The notes beneath the pieces are model-generated. The model was not told where the DNA came from. It worked only from the letters and a program-made list of their open reading frames with translations, and made no database searches. A stretch of 64,000 nt of DNA, taken from NCBI GenBank assembly GCA_028023455.1, contig JAQFVV010000549.1, forward strand, positions 248,001 to 312,000, written 5' to 3'. Of this stretch, positions 12,108-23,477 are shown in pieces. A program made the translations under genes and the position numbers. The stretch comes from Epiperipatus broadwayi. Its lineage: Eukaryota > Onychophora > Udeonychophora > Euonychophora > Peripatidae. Each line of letters starts with the position of its first letter. Position 1 is the first letter of the stretch.

Positions 12108-12869
12108 ATCCATTTTACAGCAAAATACTTAACTGATATGGTCAATTGCTTAGCAAAACATATAGATAAAATACAGGATGTTTATTCAATATTTCTTATA
12201 CCTTTTCTCAAAAAAAAATGAAAATATTTTTATCATTAATAATCTTAGACCCATTAATCTACACTTAATGATAGAATTGAACCAATTTTTCTACCCTTAT
12301 TATATAAGTCTTAATTTTCAAAGAAAGGTTTATCTACAAACCAGGATGTATTTTTGTTTAAAACTGTTATAGACTTAGTTATAAAAGGTAAAAGATAGCA
12401 AGCCTAAAAACTCCAGAGCCTAGTATTACTATACTCAAAAAGGAAATGCAAGAAGATGTACATCACATTTACAAATAATTGATATATGATAATAAAACAT
12501 ACACAACATTGACAGCAAGGTCATATGCCAGCTCACGACAAAACCAATATCAGATTATCAATCAATTACAAAGCATATATGTGAATACAAATATGTATTG
12601 TATACATGTGTATTAGTTATAATCAAACATACAAAGTTATACAACTTTGAGACACAACTTTAATCAAACCAATAGACTAACAAGTCCTAGCTAAAGTCAT
12701 GTAAAGTTTGTAATATAAACTTTCACAGACAATTCATCTCTCACCCAGTTTTTATCTGTAAAGATTCATGAAGTATGTATTTAGACACATTATACACAAT
12801 CCTCAAGAACACCAATGTAAGCACATGTATACAGAAAGTATTAATGTATCCTTGTTCTTCTTTATTGAG

Positions 12870-13575
12870 TGAAACTGTAATGAAAATAAAAATAGCACCA
12901 TTAAACATCCGTGGATTAAACTCACCAGAAAAAAACTATCAATTAATAAAATAGCTTGAAATTATACAACCTCATTTGCTAGGGCTACTTGAAACAAAAA
13001 TTTATAACAAATCTCAAATTAATCCATCTAACTATCTTAATAATCAAGGATACTCAGCATTTTCCCAAGCATCATTTTCACCCTCAGCAGGAACAGAAGT
13101 AGTAGTAATGAAAACCTGCCCCTTCTATTCATTCAAAATAATATATATAGATGCACACATATTAATTATAACCTTATATGATAAAACAGTTACATTGAAT
13201 GTAGCATTTGTTTATTTACCTCCAAATCATACAGCAATTAATAAAGTCATTCAAATTATAAATTCCAAAATAGCATCCTCATCACATCCATTAATTTTAC
13301 TTGGTGATTTCAACATGTCATATGTAAGTCAAATCTGTATATACTTCTGTAATAATAATTATGTCAAATATTTTAATGGTCAAAATAGTATGCATGATAA
13401 TATAAATGATGATAAAAAACTATCTAATGTACTTATATCTCATACATATGCTATGTTAAATTTTTGTTTTTCTGGTATAAATAAAAATACAATAATATTT
13501 GTTACGGATCTTCAATCTTTCTCAATTGATCTTCTATATTTTTTATTTTTATTAATAAGACAAACATTTAGTTAA
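12870..13575 (+). pseudogene. LINE endonuclease remnant, second copy
   Basis: N-terminal part of an APE-type endonuclease. MKIKIAPLNIRGLNSPEK (near 12880) is the N box, one stop follows, then LLGLLETKIYNKSQINPSNY supplies the E box and the frame 12976-13575 runs to ILLGDFNMS, the D-N box. The region between is well kept (199 residues). It resembles the copy at 10.7 kb (GLTEAKIYN; FSRSSSS versus FSQASFS). Coding resemblance fades after about 13320, and the Penelope pair begins at 13.61 kb. Confidence 0.8.
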
Positions 13576-13751
13576 GAGTATTTTCCTGAATGCTTGTAAT
13601 GATGGTGTTCTAGTTGTATGTTTATATTGGACTATTTCCATCATCTAATAAGTATATTGAATGTTTTTAGAAAAATTTAACTTTATTTAAATATTCCAAA
13701 TACATTCAACTGTTAGTAATAGCACATCAAACAGGTTCATATATGCACAAT

Positions 13752-13786
13752 GTTTCAAGAGGTATTATTCTCCTCTTCCCTTCAAG
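13752..13786 (-). other. Hammerhead-like hairpin, left Penelope arm
   Basis: Minus strand: TTGAAGGG, a stem AAGAGG/CCTCTT around AGAATAATA, then GAAAC. The left half of a hammerhead core (CTGANGA) is mutated in this copy. Counterpart of 15706-15738. Confidence 0.4.
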
Positions 13787-13819
13787 TATTGCTGGCCTGA
13801 TCAGTGACAGTAGTAGCAT

Positions 13820-13896
13820 GAGATTTGAACCTGGATTCTTAGATTCATGATTACTGAATTTTAAGTAACACTCTAACCAAATCAGCTATCCTGCCA
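13820..13896 (-). other. tRNA-like A/B-box block in left Penelope arm
   Basis: On the minus strand: GATAGCTGATTTGGTTAGAG as A box, about 40 nt later GGTTCAAATC as B box. Spacing and motifs are those of a Pol III internal promoter, but the sequence between lacks a proper anticodon arm. Present at the same place in the other Penelope copies. Confidence 0.55.
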
Positions 13897-13926
13897 AAGG
13901 CAACAGGCAGTAGAAATTTAATATAC

Positions 13927-14735
13927 TTATGTATGAAGTTTCTCCTGACTTCTCCACTTTTTCCTAAGAGCAAAGTTGATTAGTGGTTTCCATACATTAT
14001 GTATAGTCACACTAGGTTGGCTTATGGGATTTTTTGCCATTGTTATCTGAGCAGCTTCTTTAAATTTTCCTCTTTGTACTTTTTCTTCTCTATCCAATAT
14101 TTTTGTATTTTCCCATTTGAACATATGTTCATTGGTACATACATGGTCTGCTACCTTATACACATCTGTTTTCTCTCTTCTAATCATCACTTTATGTTCT
14201 TGAAAGCACTTTTCAATGGGATGACTAATCTCACTAATATATGTTCTTCCACATTCACATTGTATTTCATAGGTAAAGTTTTTCTTTTCAGCATTTCAAG
14301 TTTAGGCTTTGTAGATGTTAGAATTCCTCATAGTGTGGTATGGGTTTTGAAATCTTTTCTGATGTTATACTGATTGCAGATTTTCATTAATTTGTCTGCT
14401 ATTTTTGAAATGTATGGGTCACTACAGCGTCAATAATTGTATTTTCTCTTGATGGTTCTTTTTGTTGTCTATTTAACATTTTTCTAGTAACAGCTAAAGG
14501 ATAATCATTTTTATAAGAGTTTGTTTTATTTAGATGTTTTCTTTTCCAAATCACTGGTTTCTGAACAAATTTCTTTTGCTCTGTTCCATAGTAATAGTAT
14601 AACTCCATGTTTTGTGTTTCTGGTGTGATTGGATGTATAAGTAAGATATTTTCCTGTATGTGTATGTTTTTGGTAAACTGTAGTTTTGATTTTATCAGAA
14701 GGGAGTCTTGTCACAAAAACAACTAAGAGTGTCAA
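13927..14735 (-). pseudogene. Penelope-like ORF C-terminal half (RT end to GIY-YIG region), left arm
   Basis: Minus strand. Reading starts at the palindrome centre with VFVTRLPSDKIKTTVY, the segment after the RT active site, then HTGKYLTY, NRAKEICSETSDLE, and after a frameshift YPLAVTRKMLNRQQ. The GIY-YIG region is CECGRTYISE (near 14250), followed by EHKVMIRREKTDVYKVADH. The last frame, 13927-14190, ends FALRKKWRSQEKLHT. The RT active site itself is missing because of truncation. Frameshifts and stops make it non-functional. The nuclease would cut DNA for element insertion in an intact relative. Confidence 0.82.
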
Positions 14736-14771
14736 TTTTTGTTCTTATTCTGATTCTATTACAAATTTAAC

Positions 14772-15545
14772 AAGAACAAAAATTGGCATTCTTAGATGTT
14801 CTTGTGACAAGACTTCCCCTTGGCAAAATCAAAACTATAGTTTACTAAAAACCTACACATACAGGAAAATATGTAGCCTATAAATCCATTCATACCAGAA
14901 ACACAAAACATGTTGTTATACTAACACTATGGAACAGAGCAAAAGAAGTTTGTTCAGAAACCAGTGATTTGGAAAAAGAAAAGATCTATATAGAACAAAC
15001 TCTTATGAAAAATGGTTACCCATCAGCTGTTATTAAGAAAACATTAAATAGACAAAAAAAAGAACTATCAAGAGAAAAGACAATTATTGCCACTGTAGTG
15101 TACTCATAAAACAAATTAAAAAAAATTTGCAATCAGTATAACATCAGATCAGCTTTCCAGAGCCATACCACACTATGAAGAATTCTAAAGCCTAATATTG
15201 AAATGCTGAAAAGATAAACTGCATTGATGAATTACCATGTGAATGTGAAAGAACATATATTGGTAAGACCAGTGGTCCCATTGAAAAGTGCTTTCAAAAA
15301 CATAAACTGATGATTATAAGAGAGAAAACAGATGTGTCTAAGGTAGCAGACCATGTATGTACCAATGAACATATGTTCAAATGGTAAAATACAAAAATAT
15401 TGGATAGAGAAAAAAAGGTACAAAGAAGAAATGAAACTACTCACATGACCATGGCAAAAAATCCCATAAGCCAACCTATATGACTATACATAATGTATGA
15501 AAACCACTAATCAACTTTGCTCTTAGGAAAAAGTGGAGAAATTAG
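14772..15545 (+). pseudogene. Penelope-like ORF C-terminal half, right arm
   Basis: Plus-strand counterpart of the left arm. FLDVLVTRLPLGK near 14785, then THTGKYVAY, NRAKEVCSETSDLEKE (near 14935) and NGYPSAVIKK. The nuclease region reads CECERTYIGKTSGPIEK (near 15236-15290), closer to the GIY-YIG consensus than the left arm because it keeps YIGKT, then KADH-type sequence and CTNEHMFKW before a stop near 15387. Several frame breaks. The same order of motifs as the left arm shows both came from one element family. Confidence 0.82.
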
Positions 15546-15594
15546 GAGGAACCTCACAGATAAGTATATGAAATTTTTACTAACTGTTGTCTTT

Positions 15595-15672
15595 GGCAAG
15601 ATGGCTTAGTTAGTTAGAGCATTACCTTAAAATTCAATAATCAAGAATCTTAGGATTCAAGTTCAAATACCA
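15595..15672 (+). other. tRNA-like A/B-box block in right Penelope arm
   Basis: GATGGCTTAGTTAGTTAGAG (A box) followed by AGTTCAAATACC (B box). Same location relative to the hairpin as in the other copies. Confidence 0.55.
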
Positions 15673-15705
15673 TACTAGTATTGTCACTCATCAGGCCAGC
15701 AATAC

Positions 15706-15738
15706 CTGAAGAAGAGGGGAGAATAATACCTCTCAAAA
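15706..15738 (+). other. Hammerhead-like hairpin, right Penelope arm
   Basis: CTGAAGA, stem AGAGG/CCTCT with loop GGAGAATAATA or similar, then CAAAA where a hammerhead has GAAA. The CTGANGA half is exact here, while the GAAA half is exact in the left arm. AATAAA follows about 75 nt downstream. Confidence 0.45.
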
Positions 15739-15885
15739 TATTGTGCATATAGTAACTTGTTTAATGTGCTATTACTAACAGTTGAATGTATTTGGAATAT
15801 TTAAATAAAATTAAATTATTTAAAGACATTCAATACATATATTAACTGATAGAAATAGTCCCAATATAAAAATAGAATTTAGCTG

Positions 15886-18800
15886 AAGAGTCTCTGCTTG
15901 ATCTTGCCTTGATTCTATTAACATGCTAATAAAGCCTTTCATTCAGAAATTTGAATATTATTGAATAGTTTGAGCTGGTTTTGAAATATTATTTTTTGCA
16001 CACCAGATTGAGATGGATTGATAACAGGGATCAAAATTATTTTGAAATGCTTTAGAGGAATTAAGATCTCAGCCAGTTGTTTTTCTCTATTTATTTTTGG
16101 ATCCATGTTTCGCTCAAATAAAATTTTGTTTTTTAGATATATAAACCAAACTGACAGCAGTAAAACTTTGCTAGTCTTTTGTATGTGGAAAAAAGTATAA
16201 GAAAAAAAGGTAAAATCACGATCTTTGTATATCTTTTCCTTTATTATGTCATTGATCTCTAGAATATTTCTAGCTTGATATCTTTTTAAGAAATATTCCA
16301 ATTCAACTCTATTGTTAATTCACATGTATTTCTTTTTTTTTTTTAATTTTTTCTTCTAACATTTTGCAATTGTTTTTTAAAAAATAATAAAAATAATAAT
16401 ACAGGTAATCAAAAAGAAATATAAACAGTTTAAAATATAAAAGAAAAATAAATGCATATATGTAAATCATCAATCTCTGCCCTACCCCCTTTTTTTTTTT
16501 TGCAAATAAATACATTCACATGTATAAATTTTAATCTTTTGTGTTATTAATATTATTTTTAATATAATCTTCATATAATTCTTTTATCTACTTTGTATTT
16601 ATTATTACCATTGTTATCTTAATAATCATAAATAAACCTTGACTTGGAAGTGTGAAAAAAGCAAGAAACAATAATAAAAATATAAATACGAGCAAAAATA
16701 ATAATAATAAAAGAGATTGAAATATTTTCTATCACTATATTTTAAAAGATATTGCAAAGCACATTAAATAAATAATTATGTAAGTAAATATATATGTCCA
16801 ACTGATTAAGATGTTTATTATTCTTTAATAATAAATAACTTAGACCTTTACAAATATTAAAAGAAAAATATCTGCTTTCTTTTATTCCCCCCTCATTTTT
16901 ATTCGATATCATAATCAAACTTGTGGATTGAACCATCCAATCCTTACAATATATACTATTTGGCACAGTGGTTATTCCATTTATATTTGTCATAGTTGAA
17001 CCTTTGAACTTTTATTCAGATCTCAATTACGATATTTTTTTCCAAGAGACCAATTCATTAGACATCCAGCAACAGGGGAAATAAATGATGTAACTATTAA
17101 CAGCTTGTATGCAAATATTCCAGGCTATTTTAGGTTTGCCAGATAAATGTTATTGCATTCTCTGCCAACTATAATGATCCACTTTTCCATTGTTCAAGCA
17201 GTGATTATCAGAATTCAGAATACTTCAATCCTAGCTCATATATTATATATAGGCACACATATATAATTGTCAATAAAACAGTATTATTTTCTAAATCTAT
17301 TGTTAATATTTTTTGCATCATTAATCCTTTTACTGACAGATTTTCTTATTCATAGACAAAATTTAAAAAATAAAAAAAGATTGTTGATGTAATGTCTTAC
17401 TTTAAATTTTTGTTTTTGTTTTAATAGTGTTCTTTATAATTATTAAATTACAAAACGTGAATATAGAATTACTAAAATAACTAAATAATCAGTTGCCCGG
17501 AAGATCATATAGCATTCAAACACCATAAATGCTGTATTTAGTTTTTCATTTTGAATTTGTCACTCTCTCTCTCTCTATACTAAACCATTTAAATATACTA
17601 CTATACATACATGTGTGTTTGCATAAAATTAAAATTATAGGGTAAAAAAGTTATTTTAGGATTAAATTAGTTTAAAAATTGAATCTATCTTGAATTGGAA
17701 TAAGTTTAATGTATATTGGATTGTATTCAAATTATACAAAAATCTTTTACTACAATTCTCATATGAATTTTGTCTTTATGTGCATTTGTGCATTATTAAA
17801 AGATTTGAATTTAGTTAGATATCTAATATATAAGAATAATTCTAAGACAATACAGTTAGAAGGCACTACCTACACGTAATTGCTTAATTTGATAAATAAT
17901 TGATATGAAAACTTTAATGCATTATAGAATACAAATATCCTTAAATTCAGATGCTAGAAAAATTATTCACTAAATGTCACTAATGATGCATGTAATTCTA
18001 AATGACAAACTATTTGTTTTATTATTAAGAAACTCTTTAATGACTTTCAAAGTGAATTCTATAACCTTTCAACACATAGATAGGTACTTTTTTATCTAAA
18101 AGTTCATTAATTAATTAACTATTACTGAATTTCAATTAATTATTCTAAATCAATTGATTAAATAAATAAAAAAAGATTATTACCATCTCACAATTCATTT
18201 TATTTATTATTATTATTTAGGCAGAGGCTTTTTTAATTTTTTTAATACAAAAATGTATTAGATTTTTTTTTTTTTTAAATACAATTTTAAATTTATTTTC
18301 AATAAAATTATCACGGACAGTTATCATCTGCTCTGTCCATGTCTGGATAAAGTTATTTAAATAAAATCATTTTCCAAGATAAATATTAATAAATTTATCA
18401 CAAAATCAAAATGCTATTGTTATATAATTCAATTGTGATGAGTAATTAAAATTAAATGAGTTATTTTCAAGACATATTTACTTTAAATTATCTGGAAAAC
18501 AATTTAACGACTTCCAAATTACAAACTATGTAAAGGTATCTACTGCTTTTATTTTTTATTTTAAAATGTGTGCATTAGTATAGAGATTAAATTTAAAATT
18601 ATAGCCATGACAACAAAGTAATGAAAAGAATGTTGCTACAAAGTTATGAGATGAGTGTGATAAACCTCTGGTTTAATTTTATGGATATTATTGTTGTTGC
18701 TGTTATTGTTTTGCATCTTCTATTCATTTTAGTCATCTTTGATTTCTTTTCAAAATGAAAGCTTTAAAGAATTTACTTGGAAATAATAGTCTATATAGTA

Positions 18801-18907
18801 TTAAGAATTATTAAATATTACCAGAGTTATTTAACAATACATTTATTAATAAAGTGAGAATTTGTATATTAGATGTTGTATCTTGAATAAGAAATAGTTT
18901 AATAATT
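15886..18907. other. AT-rich sequence without recognisable feature
   Basis: Short simple-sequence runs (T-rich near 16330, CT repeats near 17563). Scattered short frames have AT-driven composition and no motif. Confidence 0.5.
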
Positions 18908-19240
18908 AAATAATAGAGATTAAAAAAAATTATATTAAATGCCTTTATTGCCTGTGCACTAAAAAACAAAAAAAAATATTTATTTCTTCAACCACAGTTG
19001 AATTTTTTAGATTTAACTTGAAATAAACTCATGGTGGCTCCAGAAATTAGTTAAGCCAATCCCTTGCTATAAAAATAGGATTTAACTTAATTAATTTCTG
19101 GACGTTACCCTCCCCTAACTTTTATTTCAAGTTAAATCTAAAAAACCCAAATGTGGTTGAAGAAAAAATTATATTTTTGTTTTTAGTGCACAATCAATAA
19201 AAGCATTTATTATAAAAAAGAATTTTATCTCTATTATTTT
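18908..19240. mobile_element. Inverted-repeat element, family copy 1
   Basis: About 333 bp with arms of about 130 bp. Left TAATAGAGAT, CTTTATTG, TGTGCACTAAAAAAC and AGATTTAACTTGAAATAAA are repeated inverted on the right as TTTATTTCAAGTTAAATCT, TTTTAGTGCACAATCAATAAAAGC and ATCTCTATTATT. No coding. A second copy lies at 28840-29180. AATAAA-type signals face outward at both ends, as in the Penelope pairs, but no clear hammerhead core is seen. Confidence 0.8.
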
Positions 19241-20500
19241 TAAAGTTTTTTGACTTCAAAATTTTGTAGTAACCTTTTTTTAAGAAATTTGTCTATATAT
19301 TACATGAAATTTGCAAAATTATCTCTAAAATATTCTAAAGACTTTTTTAAAGAATATTTATTATTAAAAAAATTGTTCTTATTGATATTTTAAAATTTTA
19401 AACAAATAGAATGACAAATATGCAAATGTTTATTTGAGTTGATATTTGTGTCTTATTTAATATGTAATGATTAATTTCTCATTCTATGTATTTAAACAAA
19501 ATTTAATGTTAATACTTTGGTCCATCATAATTTAAGATATACAGACTATTTCATATTGTTATTCATATATACATATATTATTATGTACATATACTAAATA
19601 TGGTATATAAATAAGAGGTATACATTTTAATTTATATCAAATATCTAGTGATATACAATATATATATAGTGATATATATATATTAAAAAATTAGTTAAAA
19701 TATGATCAGTAAAGAAATATTTATATTAGTACACATAATGGTAAAACTGATTACTCTGGTTGGCACTGAGTGGCACTACTGTATGGAAAGGTTTGCCTGC
19801 TTTAAATGGTAAAACTGCTTACAGTAGTGACAGATACTATTAATGCAACAATTAAATGCATGTGTATATTTAAATATAAAGAAATACTATTTATAATATT
19901 TAGATAAAATTATTTTAAATTTAAAATAAAATCTCAGTTGTGATAAATAAAATAAAAATAATTTATTTTAATATCCGTAATATAAATATTTAAAATAGGC
20001 AAAACTCTCTCCATACAATAGTGCCATGTGATCATGCAATGTTTTAAGATTTAATATAAATATTTGTTCTAACATTGTGATTTGTATATTTAATTTTACT
20101 AAAATATGTTTTAAAATGTTATATCTATGCCTCTCAACTGCCCTAATGAATAAGCAAAACATCTGAAAAATCTTCATCGTGGTAAAATGCATGAATAAAA
20201 TGAAATTTAAAAATGTATTGAAATGTAAAATTTTAAACTATTTTGTCCATGCTATTTAAAAATCTGTTACACACCTACATATAGAATATTTGTTTTAAAG
20301 CACTTTTAAAAATAATGAAATTGTACTCTTTGTAAACAATTTTCTTAAAAATGCTGAAATTAGAAAATTTTAATTCTCAGAGAATTACTAATTAATCATT
20401 GCATAGCTATAGAAATTCGGAAAAAACTTATTGTGATTTTCTTAAAGTTTAACACATTAATGGAATGATTCAAAGAATAAAATTTTATCATCATTTATTG
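19241..20500. other. AT-rich sequence with two MITE arm fragments
   Basis: At 19749-19798 lies a right-arm piece of the 11.6-kb MITE (ATTACTCTGGTTGGCAC, GTGGCACTACTGTATGG) and at 19996-20026 a left-arm piece (AGGCAAAACTCTCTCC). Their order is reversed compared with the intact element. The rest has no recognised feature. Confidence 0.6.
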
Positions 20501-20807
20501 CAGTGGTCCCCAACCTTTTTGCACTTAAGAGCACATTCTATAATACCAGCCAAGTGGCGGGCACCATTTATATTTTCAATGTAAATTTATAGTTGGATAT
20601 TGTTAATGATAGACTCTTTTACGCTGTAAAAGTATAGTATGACCTACAACTTGATTACAATATAATACAATAATTTATAAGAAATCTTAAAAATTAAATT
20701 TATTTGTATCAGATAAATAATTTTTATCGTGTTCGGATAGCGGCGGGCACATGTAAAATGGTCTGAAGGTGCCATGGTGTCTGTGGGCATAGTATTGGGG
20801 ACCCCTG
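20501..20807. mobile_element. hAT MITE with perfect 8-bp target duplication
   Basis: 307 bp. Begins CAGTGGTCCCCAACC and ends TTGGGGACCCCTG, inverted termini of hAT type. The 8-bp duplication ATTTATTG lies at 20493-20500 and 20808-20815 without mismatch. Length is far too short for a transposase, so it was moved in trans. Internal sequence includes GGCGGGCACC-type boxes near both ends that extend the inverted similarity. Confidence 0.94.
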
Positions 20808-21144
20808 ATTTATTGTTATCTAACCTCTGCAATTTTACAGTTAAAGCACCAAAGGTTTTTAATCATTTTTTAAAAAAAAACATTCTAAAATATTTCACTA
20901 AGATAAAAAATAATTGGATCTCTTAAAGACTTTAGGTGAACTTTGGGTTATAAATGATATTTGTTTTTACTTATTACTATATATTGTTGTTTTGTTGAAA
21001 TTAAGTTTTCACAGGAGGAAAGCTCAAATAAAAAAAGATGTTCTTCAGGTTTTAATACTGATGATTTAGCATGTATATAATTTGTTTTGATGAGAGATTG
21101 TTAATTAATATTAATTATTATCCATAATTAAAATATAATAAAGG

Positions 21145-21246
21145 GTAATTTAGATTGCGCTTTACACAAAAAAGTGATAAGCCATATAACTTTTAATAAG
21201 ATTGAGACAAGCTTCACTTTTTTGCGTAAAGCGCAATCTAAATTAC
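21145..21246. mobile_element. Short palindromic element, 102 bp
   Basis: Arms of about 33 bp: GTAATTTAGATTGCGCTTTA, then CACAAAAAAGTGA on the left, inverted on the right with one mismatch. The 12-bp direct repeat TATAATAAAGGG occurs just left (21134-21145) and at about 21284-21295. Likely a tiny MITE. Confidence 0.7.
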
Positions 21247-21329
21247 TTACTAATCAAAGGTGAAGTAGAAAACCAGTATTTTATATAATAAAGGGTGTAA
21301 TTATATTATATAAAGAGTAAGAATAAATT

Positions 21330-22317
21330 AAAACTATTCACACTTTATTTTATCAATTATAAGAGATTGATGCTGCTCATTTTGAAATTTTAAATATTGA
21401 TAGCTTCAACAATAAAATTAAAAATGAAGCAAGAGTTTTATATTTTAAAATCTTAGAGTATATTTTCATATGCTGTTTAATAATTTTTAAGAGTTACTTA
21501 GTAGAATTAATGCAGTTAGTAAAGCTCTTCAGTACAAAGATAAAATTATATGACTAGTTGTAGAATCTATTGGAAATTTAAAAACATAGATTTCTGAATA
21601 TCGATCAGATATGAATTATAAAAAGTTATTGGAACTGCAAAACAATTAAGTGAAGATGTGAATGAAGAAGCAGAGATTGAATCTATATAAGAAGTTCAAT
21701 AATGAATGACAAAAATGTCATTTTCAGTATAAACATCTAGATGAACAATTGCAAATGTCAAAAGTTAAATTTAAAGACAACATATTTTATACTCTTTTAG
21801 ATACAGCATGGAGTGTTTAAACAAAGATTATGAAGAGCTCAAAACATACATTGATTATTTTAGTTTTTTATACTGAAATTTATAATGAAGATTTTCAAAA
21901 ACATTGCAACAACTTAAAAATTATTTTGACAGATGGTAACAATATAGATATAAATGCCATAGAACTTTTTGAGAGATACTAATGTACAAAGACATTTTTC
22001 AAACAGATATATCAAAAACTGAAAACTCTTTAAATATTCTTAAATTTATAGTGTCAAATAATTTATTTTCCAAATTTTGCAATAGTCTTAAGAATTTTAT
22101 TAACCATATAAATAAGCATAACAAGCGATGAGTGTTCGTTTTCAAAACTTAAATTAATTAAAACTTATTCAAGAACAACTATGTCACAAATAAAGCTTGA
22201 TACTTTAGCTTTATTTTTTATCGAAAATGATATATGTGAAAAGTTAAATGTTAAGAATATAATCGATAATTTTGAAATTTTATCCACCCACTGTGCTTAT
22301 AAATTAAGTTTTTATTA
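21330..22317 (+). pseudogene. hAT transposase pseudogene (ZMYM1/ZNF862-like lineage)
   Basis: One plus-strand protein can be followed with several stops. Pieces in order: RINAVSKALQYKD (near 21507), KCHFQYKHLDEQLQ (near 21715), DNIFYTLLDTAW, HCNNLKIILTDGN (near 21905), then the C-terminal dimerisation domain: CSFSKLKLIKTYSRTTMSQ and LDTLALFFIENDICEKL, ending near 22317. SFSKLK and the RTTMSQ-LDTLAL pair are hallmarks of the hAT C-terminal region, which holds transposase subunits together. Only the C-terminal half is visible, and the N-terminal zinc finger and first catalytic Asp are not. In-frame stops mark it as dead. Confidence 0.87.
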
Positions 22318-22635
22318 AATGTAATAAATATTTATTTTAAAATTTAATTCTAGTTTTAATCAAATCATTAAATTGAAACAAATTATGAGATGAAATATAT
22401 GTATTCTTTGTATGCATATTGTTTAAAACATTATAATTTTTTGAAATATTTGACATCAAAATGTATAAAATTTATCAACTCACTGCTTTTTATTTCTGAA
22501 AGTAATTACCCTAACTTTTTTCAAATTGCATGATTGCTGCATATTAACAAAAACTGTGCTTGTAAATTATGTTTTTATTAAATATAATAAATATTTATTT
22601 TAAAATTTAATTCTAGTTTTAATCAAATCGTTAAA
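22290..22635 (+). repeat. Direct repeat pair of about 83 bp
   Basis: 22290-22372 and 22553-22635 are near copies (ACTGTGCTTATAAATTAAG versus ACTGTGCTTGTAAATTATG, then a shared AT-rich block). The first copy covers the hAT stop codon and 3' end, so the second copy suggests a duplicated element end. Confidence 0.75.
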
Positions 22636-22743
22636 TATAAATAAAGTATGAAACAAAATATCTATAATCCTTAATAATAATTCCAACACAATTGAAATTA
22701 AACAACTATATAAAAATAAATATTTTCTTTATTACTGAACCGA

Positions 22744-22774
22744 TTTTCGCCCTATATTAGGGCTTTTTGAAAAT
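22744..22774 (-). other. Hairpin-GAAA element of the 22.7-kb palindrome
   Basis: Minus strand: TTCAAAAA, perfect 5-bp stem GCCCT/AGGGC with loop AATAT, then GAAAAT. The CTGANGA part is degenerate (TTCAAAA). Followed by AATAAAG. Confidence 0.45.
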
Positions 22775-23477
22775 ACACTTTTCCAATACAATCACACGAT
22801 TCTTATATCAATCAATACTCTCTCTAATGTTTATTTTACATAATCATATAACCTATTTACATATATATGCCCCCTTTTTATATATGCATATATTATTTTT
22901 ATACAATAAATAAAACTACGATAACTACAATTAAATAATTATATACATCACAAATTATATACTACTTTACATATATTCTATTGAATTTTTATTATGTGCA
23001 TATACTTTATACATTAAACTAAATTATCATGTTTTATATATTTCTAATAACCATACTTCAAATAAAACCTTATTCAGCCATAATTGACTCATTACTTACA
23101 TATATTATTTATATTAATTTACAAAAAACAACAACAACAAAAAAAACATTAAATTTTCCAATCGTCCTTTAATGCCCATTTACTGCTCAATTTTGCTTTT
23201 GTTTTTTTTGTTTGTTTGTTTTTTGTAACTTAATATATATGACATTTGTAAATAAGTTTTTATTTGTAGATATGGTTATTAAAAATATATGAAAAATGAT
23301 AACTTAGTTTAATGTTTAAAGTATATGTACATAATTAATTTAATAGAGTTTATGTAAATTAGTATATAATTTATGGTATATAATATATGTATATAATTAT
23401 TTAATTGTAGTTAATCTGATTTTATTTATTGTATAAAAATAATATATGTATATATAAAAAACGAAGATATATATATT

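Larger units (their letters stand above)
10645..12400 (+). pseudogene. Decayed LINE ORF2: endonuclease to start of reverse transcriptase
   Basis: Coding-like pieces on the plus strand in ORF2 order. Near 10700: FGAFNVRSLNHSRK and LFGLTEAKIYN, the start of an APE-type endonuclease (the N and E boxes). Near 11050: LLGDFNMDHA, the D-N box. Near 11820-11990: a linker region with INEAVCTGSNMLDFLYSQYEKL. Near 12190-12260: PFLKKKENIF then INNLRPINL, like the entry to LINE reverse transcriptase. Many stops and frameshifts. A 233-bp inverted-repeat element splits it at 11563-11795. The endonuclease matches the second copy at 12.87 kb and the linker matches the minus-strand copy near 52.2 kb, so they are one family or close relatives. 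Confidence 0.78.
13611..15885. mobile_element. Penelope-like element, two 5'-truncated copies head to head
   Basis: A 2.27-kb inverted repeat. The left arm (about 13611-14746) reads on the minus strand and the right arm (about 14772-15885) on the plus strand, both starting at the centre; a 25-bp spacer separates them. Each arm runs from the end of the reverse transcriptase (DVLVTRLP, then THTGKY and NRAKE.CSETSDLE) through a linker to a GIY-YIG type region and on to a 3' end with a tRNA-like block, a hammerhead-like hairpin and AATAAA. Penelope-like elements encode reverse transcriptase plus, commonly, a GIY-YIG endonuclease and often occur as truncated inverted or tandem copies. The arms differ by substitutions and small indels, so this is not a very recent event. 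Confidence 0.88.

Noticed and set aside
13999-14373. 124-residue plus-strand frame, and its mirror at 15232-15474 on the minus strand
   Set aside because: Antisense of the GIY-YIG region in each Penelope arm. They look alike only because the arms are inverted copies.
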